Below are positions 29,867-32,444 of a DNA stretch of 32,444 nucleotides, piece by piece. Below the pieces are notes generated by a model. The model was not told the origin of the DNA, ran no database searches, and saw only the letters and a list, made by a program, of their open reading frames with translations. The DNA is taken from positions 1 through 32,444 of the forward strand of contig DHVJ01000049.1 in the NCBI GenBank assembly GCA_002412595.1, in the 5' to 3' direction. The position numbers were made by a program, and so were the translations under genes. This DNA comes from Anaerolineaceae bacterium UBA5211. Lineage in GTDB: Bacteria > Chloroflexota > Anaerolineae > Anaerolineales > Anaerolineaceae. Numbering within the stretch: position 1 is the first letter of the stretch; the number at the start of each line of letters is the position of its first letter.

Positions 29867-30736
29867 TTAATTATTTGGATCAGCTGTGCCGTAGGCACTG
29901 GCACTTAGATAATTACGTGTTGTCTGTAGTGCGTGCGAAGCGCTGGTAAAAGCATCCTGGCCGGTTTGGCTCCACATTTCAAGCAGGAATGGGCCGCTAT
30001 AGTTAATATCTGCCAATTGGTTAAAAGCCGCTGGAAAATCAACAATCCCCTGGCCCAGGGGAATCCCGCGCACTTCATTTTGGACGGCATCTTTAACATG
30101 AATGGCAACGATGTGACCCTGGCCGACGGCCAGCTCGGCTGAAACATTAAAACCAAACGCGGCCAGATTGGCAAAATCTCCGTAAATTTTCAACCAGGGA
30201 GAGTCAATGATCCGGATTACTTTCATGATTTGACGGATTGAATTGATTTGAGCGTGACTGTCGATATTCTCGATGCCGAGCATCACCCCGCTGCGCGCGG
30301 CCAGACGTGCGCCCCAGGCTAAACCTTCTATAAAGTAATCCTCGCTTGAGGGCAAAACTGGTTCATAAAAGACCCAGTACCCAGAGATGAGGATAACCCG
30401 GATAGCCAGGTCGCTGGCTAATTGGATGGCTTTGGCAAGAATTTCTTTGGATTTCGTGCGGATGGCCGGGTCTGCGCTGCCCAACGGGAAACGGCGCTGA
30501 GCACTTAGGCATAAACTAAATAAGGGGAGGTCGTTTTGCTGCGTGAAGCGGCGGATTTTACTCCGTTCGCTTGTGGGGCAATCCAGTCTGGAAAGGAATT
30601 CCGGACTTTCATCGATGGAAAGCTCCATGAAATCAAAACCTGCCGATTTGGCCTGCTTGATCTTATCTTCCAGCGGAAAATCTGCCGGCAGGGCTTTTTC
30701 ATACAACCCGATGGGTGGAAATGGGAGTGATTTCAT
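29867..30736 (-). CDS. L-ribulose-5-phosphate 3-epimerase family protein (UlaE/SgbU-like)
   Basis: This is a 289-residue AP-endonuclease-2/xylose-isomerase-like TIM barrel. The N-terminal GLYEKALPADFPLEDKIKQAKSAGFDFMELSIDE closely resembles UlaE and SgbU. Metal ligands are expected in GIENIDS (Glu), KIYGDFANL (Asp), AIHVKDA (His) and FLLEMW (Glu), and all four are present. It would interconvert L-ribulose- or L-xylulose-type 5-phosphates. The linked PTS suggests the substrate reaches it as a phosphate. The gene lies 28 bases downstream of the BtpA-like gene. The ATG has only a weak ribosome binding site, so translational coupling is likely. Confidence 0.88.
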   Translation of the reverse strand: MKSLPFPPIGLYEKALPADFPLEDKIKQAKSAGFDFMELSIDESPEFLSRLDCPTSERSKIRRFTQQNDLPLFSLCLSAQRRFPLGSADPAIRTKSKEILAKAIQLASDLAIRVILISGYWVFYEPVLPSSEDYFIEGLAWGARLAARSGVMLGIENIDSHAQINSIRQIMKVIRIIDSPWLKIYGDFANLAAFGFNVSAELAVGQGHIVAIHVKDAVQNEVRGIPLGQGIVDFPAAFNQLADINYSGPFLLEMWSQTGQDAFTSASHALQTTRNYLSASAYGTADPNN

Positions 30737-30764
30737 GGCTGGGAAAGCTTATGAAAGTACGATT

Positions 30765-31568
30765 TTAGCGGTGTTTTTCTACGATATCCATGAATTCCCT
30801 GACCTTGTCACGGTCGAAGGGATTACCGGCTTTGTGGTCCTTACGCAGATGGGTGGCTATCACGGCGCCATTGCAGGCTTCCAGCACCTGTCCGATATTT
30901 TCAGGTGTGGCACCGTTATTCATCACCACTGGTCGGCCTTTGCTGTATTGAGCGATTGTTTTCAACTCCTCCAACGTGGGGGATTCGCCGGGAATGGGGC
31001 CGCATAGTGCAAAAGCATCCGGTTTTGAGGCCCAAACGCAATTCTTTACTTCCGCAATAAGGCTCTGGTCATTCAGAGATTTCCCCAGGATCGGGCGCAG
31101 CATGAACATGAGCTTGATGTCCTCCGCATCGATGAGCTGCCGGTAGCGCAGGCTATCGGCCGAGTTGAGCGTCATCAAACCCATCTCGCCGGTATAAGCA
31201 CCGCGGAAAACACCGCGCACAAATTTAGCGCCGACGGCTTTAGCAATGGCAAGCGCGGCTAAATCGTCCCAGAAAACCGAGATACCGATCGGGATGGATA
31301 AACCTGCGCTGGCTTCGGAAATGATCCGCGCGATTAATGCCGGCGTTTCGGGGCCAACGCCAATGGCGTAAGGCCAATCCTGCTGGTTGCCGATGCAAAC
31401 ACCGTCCATGCCGCCTTCCTGCAGCGCGGTCAATTCAGCGCGGGTGTAATCGATGATTTCAGCTAAAGAGCTGCCATGTTGGTAATCAGGGCTTCCGGGA
31501 AGAGAAGGCAGGTACATAGAAGCGACGATGATCTTTTCTTTTTGAAACACCTCTGAAAACCAGGACAT
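30765..31568 (-). CDS. BtpA/SgcQ-family TIM-barrel protein
   Basis: This is a 267-residue protein of the BtpA/SgcQ family. Conserved parts are SMYLPSLPGSPDY at the N-terminus, EGGMDGVCIGNQQDWPYAIGVGPET, IPIGISVFWDDLAALAIAKAVGAKFVRGVFRGAYTGEMGLM, DAFALCGPIPGE and VVMNNGATPENIGQV. Relatives occur in sugar PTS operons (SgcQ) and, as BtpA, near photosystem I biogenesis in cyanobacteria. The enzymatic reaction is not established. Its operon with a UlaE-like epimerase and a phosphotriesterase-like hydrolase supports a sugar-phosphate role. AAAGGAG precedes the ATG. Confidence 0.87.
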   Translation of the reverse strand: MSWFSEVFQKEKIIVASMYLPSLPGSPDYQHGSSLAEIIDYTRAELTALQEGGMDGVCIGNQQDWPYAIGVGPETPALIARIISEASAGLSIPIGISVFWDDLAALAIAKAVGAKFVRGVFRGAYTGEMGLMTLNSADSLRYRQLIDAEDIKLMFMLRPILGKSLNDQSLIAEVKNCVWASKPDAFALCGPIPGESPTLEELKTIAQYSKGRPVVMNNGATPENIGQVLEACNGAVIATHLRKDHKAGNPFDRDKVREFMDIVEKHR

Positions 31569-31612
31569 GGCAGTTCTCCTTTTTAATACCGTTAATAGAC
31601 TAATTGTGATTC

Positions 31613-32444
31613 TTATTTATCAATCGAGAAGAATCTGGCCGGATTGTTGACGTAAATATCGTTAATGGCGTCTTCCGGAACCCCTTCTTCACGTAAGCGG
31701 GGCATGAAAATCGTCTCGTCATAATCAATGCCGACACCACCGCCCCATGATTTATGATAGGTGCGACGGCCGGCATCGGTGCCCAGGCAGATGTGCTTCT
31801 GGTAACCGGCTTTGATCATTTCTTTGATCAGCATGGCGCGGCTGCTGTCCGGCAGGTATTTAATGCGGTAGGAGCCGTCATACATGAAATTGACGCCCAT
31901 GGCAGCAATTTTCTTGTGATACCAAACATCCGGATTGCGTTGGACGTGGCCCAGGACGATTCTTTCGGGTTTCACGCCGTAACGGATCAGGCGTTCTGCC
32001 TGCTCATAAGCCATGGTTCCGCCGGAAGTGTGGGTGTTGACACACACACCGGTTTCTTTTTGTGCGATTGCGACTGCTTGGATGATCCGCTCCTCAACCG
32101 GCGTGACCAACCCGTAGGCTGTTCCAATCTTGATACAGCCGGCTTTGGCTGAGGAACGTTCGATCACTGGGCCGCAGTAATCGAAGATATCAATACCTTC
32201 TTCGACGTCTGCAATGATGAGGTCAGCAATTTGGTTAACCGTGTATGTTGCTGTCCAATGAATGACATTGTCGTAAATGCGGCCTTCATGGAAACCGGTT
32301 GTGACCACGAGATGGACTTCCGGTACAGCTTTTGCAATCTCCAATAATTTACGGATATCGCGGCCGGCACTGGCGGGGTTCATATCGACAATGGTCTTGC
32401 CGCCTGCTTGGGCGAACATTTTAACTTCGTTGATGGCTTTTTCA
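31613..32444 (-). CDS. Phosphotriesterase-family amidohydrolase (partial; 5' end beyond window)
   Basis: At least 277 residues of a COG1735 (phosphotriesterase/Php) metallohydrolase are present, and the reading frame remains open to the window edge, so the N-terminus is missing. Visible motifs are the metal-bridging Lys in AGCIKIGTAYG, the His of NTHTSGGTMAYEQ, the His of IVLGHVQRNPD and the metal Asp of ICLGTDAGRR. The N-terminal HxH metal motif would lie outside the window. Members in sugar operons are known to act as phosphorylated aldonolactone hydrolases, so a phospho-lactonase activity fits the dehydrogenase at 27926. That is an inference. It would be first or early in the minus-strand operon, and its promoter is not in view. 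Confidence 0.86.
   Translation of the reverse strand, partial: EKAINEVKMFAQAGGKTIVDMNPASAGRDIRKLLEIAKAVPEVHLVVTTGFHEGRIYDNVIHWTATYTVNQIADLIIADVEEGIDIFDYCGPVIERSSAKAGCIKIGTAYGLVTPVEERIIQAVAIAQKETGVCVNTHTSGGTMAYEQAERLIRYGVKPERIVLGHVQRNPDVWYHKKIAAMGVNFMYDGSYRIKYLPDSSRAMLIKEMIKAGYQKHICLGTDAGRRTYHKSWGGGVGIDYDETIFMPRLREEGVPEDAINDIYVNNPARFFSIDK

Noticed and set aside
1..32444. CRISPR array, prophage, transposase or tRNA genes
   Set aside because: No regularly spaced repeats, phage or transposase motifs or tRNA cloverleaf sequences were recognised by eye. A dedicated scan could still find a divergent case.

Overview
The window is a roughly 32 kb chromosomal segment of a bacterium. It starts in the 3' end of a 23S rRNA gene, followed by a 5S rRNA gene, and then carries about 30 protein genes. 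Gene content points to an anaerobic, fermentative organism: PTS-driven sugar uptake, a glycerol/dihydroxyacetone module with a GlpA-type flavoprotein set, oxygen- or NO-responsive genes with a 2x[4Fe-4S] ferredoxin, and ECF metal uptake. The mix of Firmicutes-like PTS and Dha genes with an archaeal/fungal-type Asd and a DUF438-hemerythrin-PAS protein suggests Chloroflexota, class Anaerolineae. That placement is an inference from gene content, not a measured phylogeny.

Layout. (1) 1-402: rRNA operon end. (2) 595-1176: a lone nitroreductase, converging on a zinc operon (zur-znuA-znuC-znuB, minus strand, 4256-1249) through a shared terminator. The zur promoter region holds a perfect 23-bp palindrome, and the divergent neighbour is a Crp/Fnr regulator followed by a ferredoxin and a DUF438-hemerythrin-PAS protein. 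(3) 6544-7169: a gene-free stretch of decayed palindromes and tandem motifs. (4) 10343-7170, minus strand: a threonine/methionine-rich leader peptide and intrinsic terminator, then aspartate kinase, aspartate-semialdehyde dehydrogenase and a second Fur-family gene. (5) 10537-13000: cbiM-cbiQ-cbiO cobalt/nickel ECF transporter.

(6) 13001-22289: a glycerol and dihydroxyacetone region. It holds a GlpA-like dehydrogenase, a second FAD oxidoreductase and a DUF1667 protein, then GlpF, DhaK, DhaL, GlpK, a small membrane protein and a DhaM-HPr fusion. Glycerol enters by GlpF, is phosphorylated by GlpK and oxidised by the flavoprotein trio. Dihydroxyacetone is phosphorylated by DhaKL using phosphate passed from the PTS through DhaM-HPr.

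(7) 22501-28966: a stand-alone HPr, a VOC protein, and a GntR/UTRA-regulated operon with mannose-family PTS components (EIIA, EIIB, fused EIIC-EIID), a DhnA-type aldolase and a zinc alcohol dehydrogenase. Two identical copies of a 19-bp (extendable to 21-bp) operator sit at the HPr promoter and at a consensus promoter before gntR. (8) 32444-29141, minus strand, converging: phosphotriesterase-family protein (cut by the window end), BtpA/SgcQ-family protein, UlaE-like pentulose-phosphate 3-epimerase and a histidine phosphatase. Regions 7 and 8 together look like an uncharacterised PTS sugar pathway ending in an aldolase step whose triose product would feed the neighbouring glycerol/DHA module.

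The strongest candidates for undescribed biology are the threonine/methionine leader-peptide attenuator upstream of aspartate kinase, the twin GntR operators tying HPr to a sugar operon, and the composite sugar locus. No CRISPR array, tRNA, transposase or phage gene was seen.
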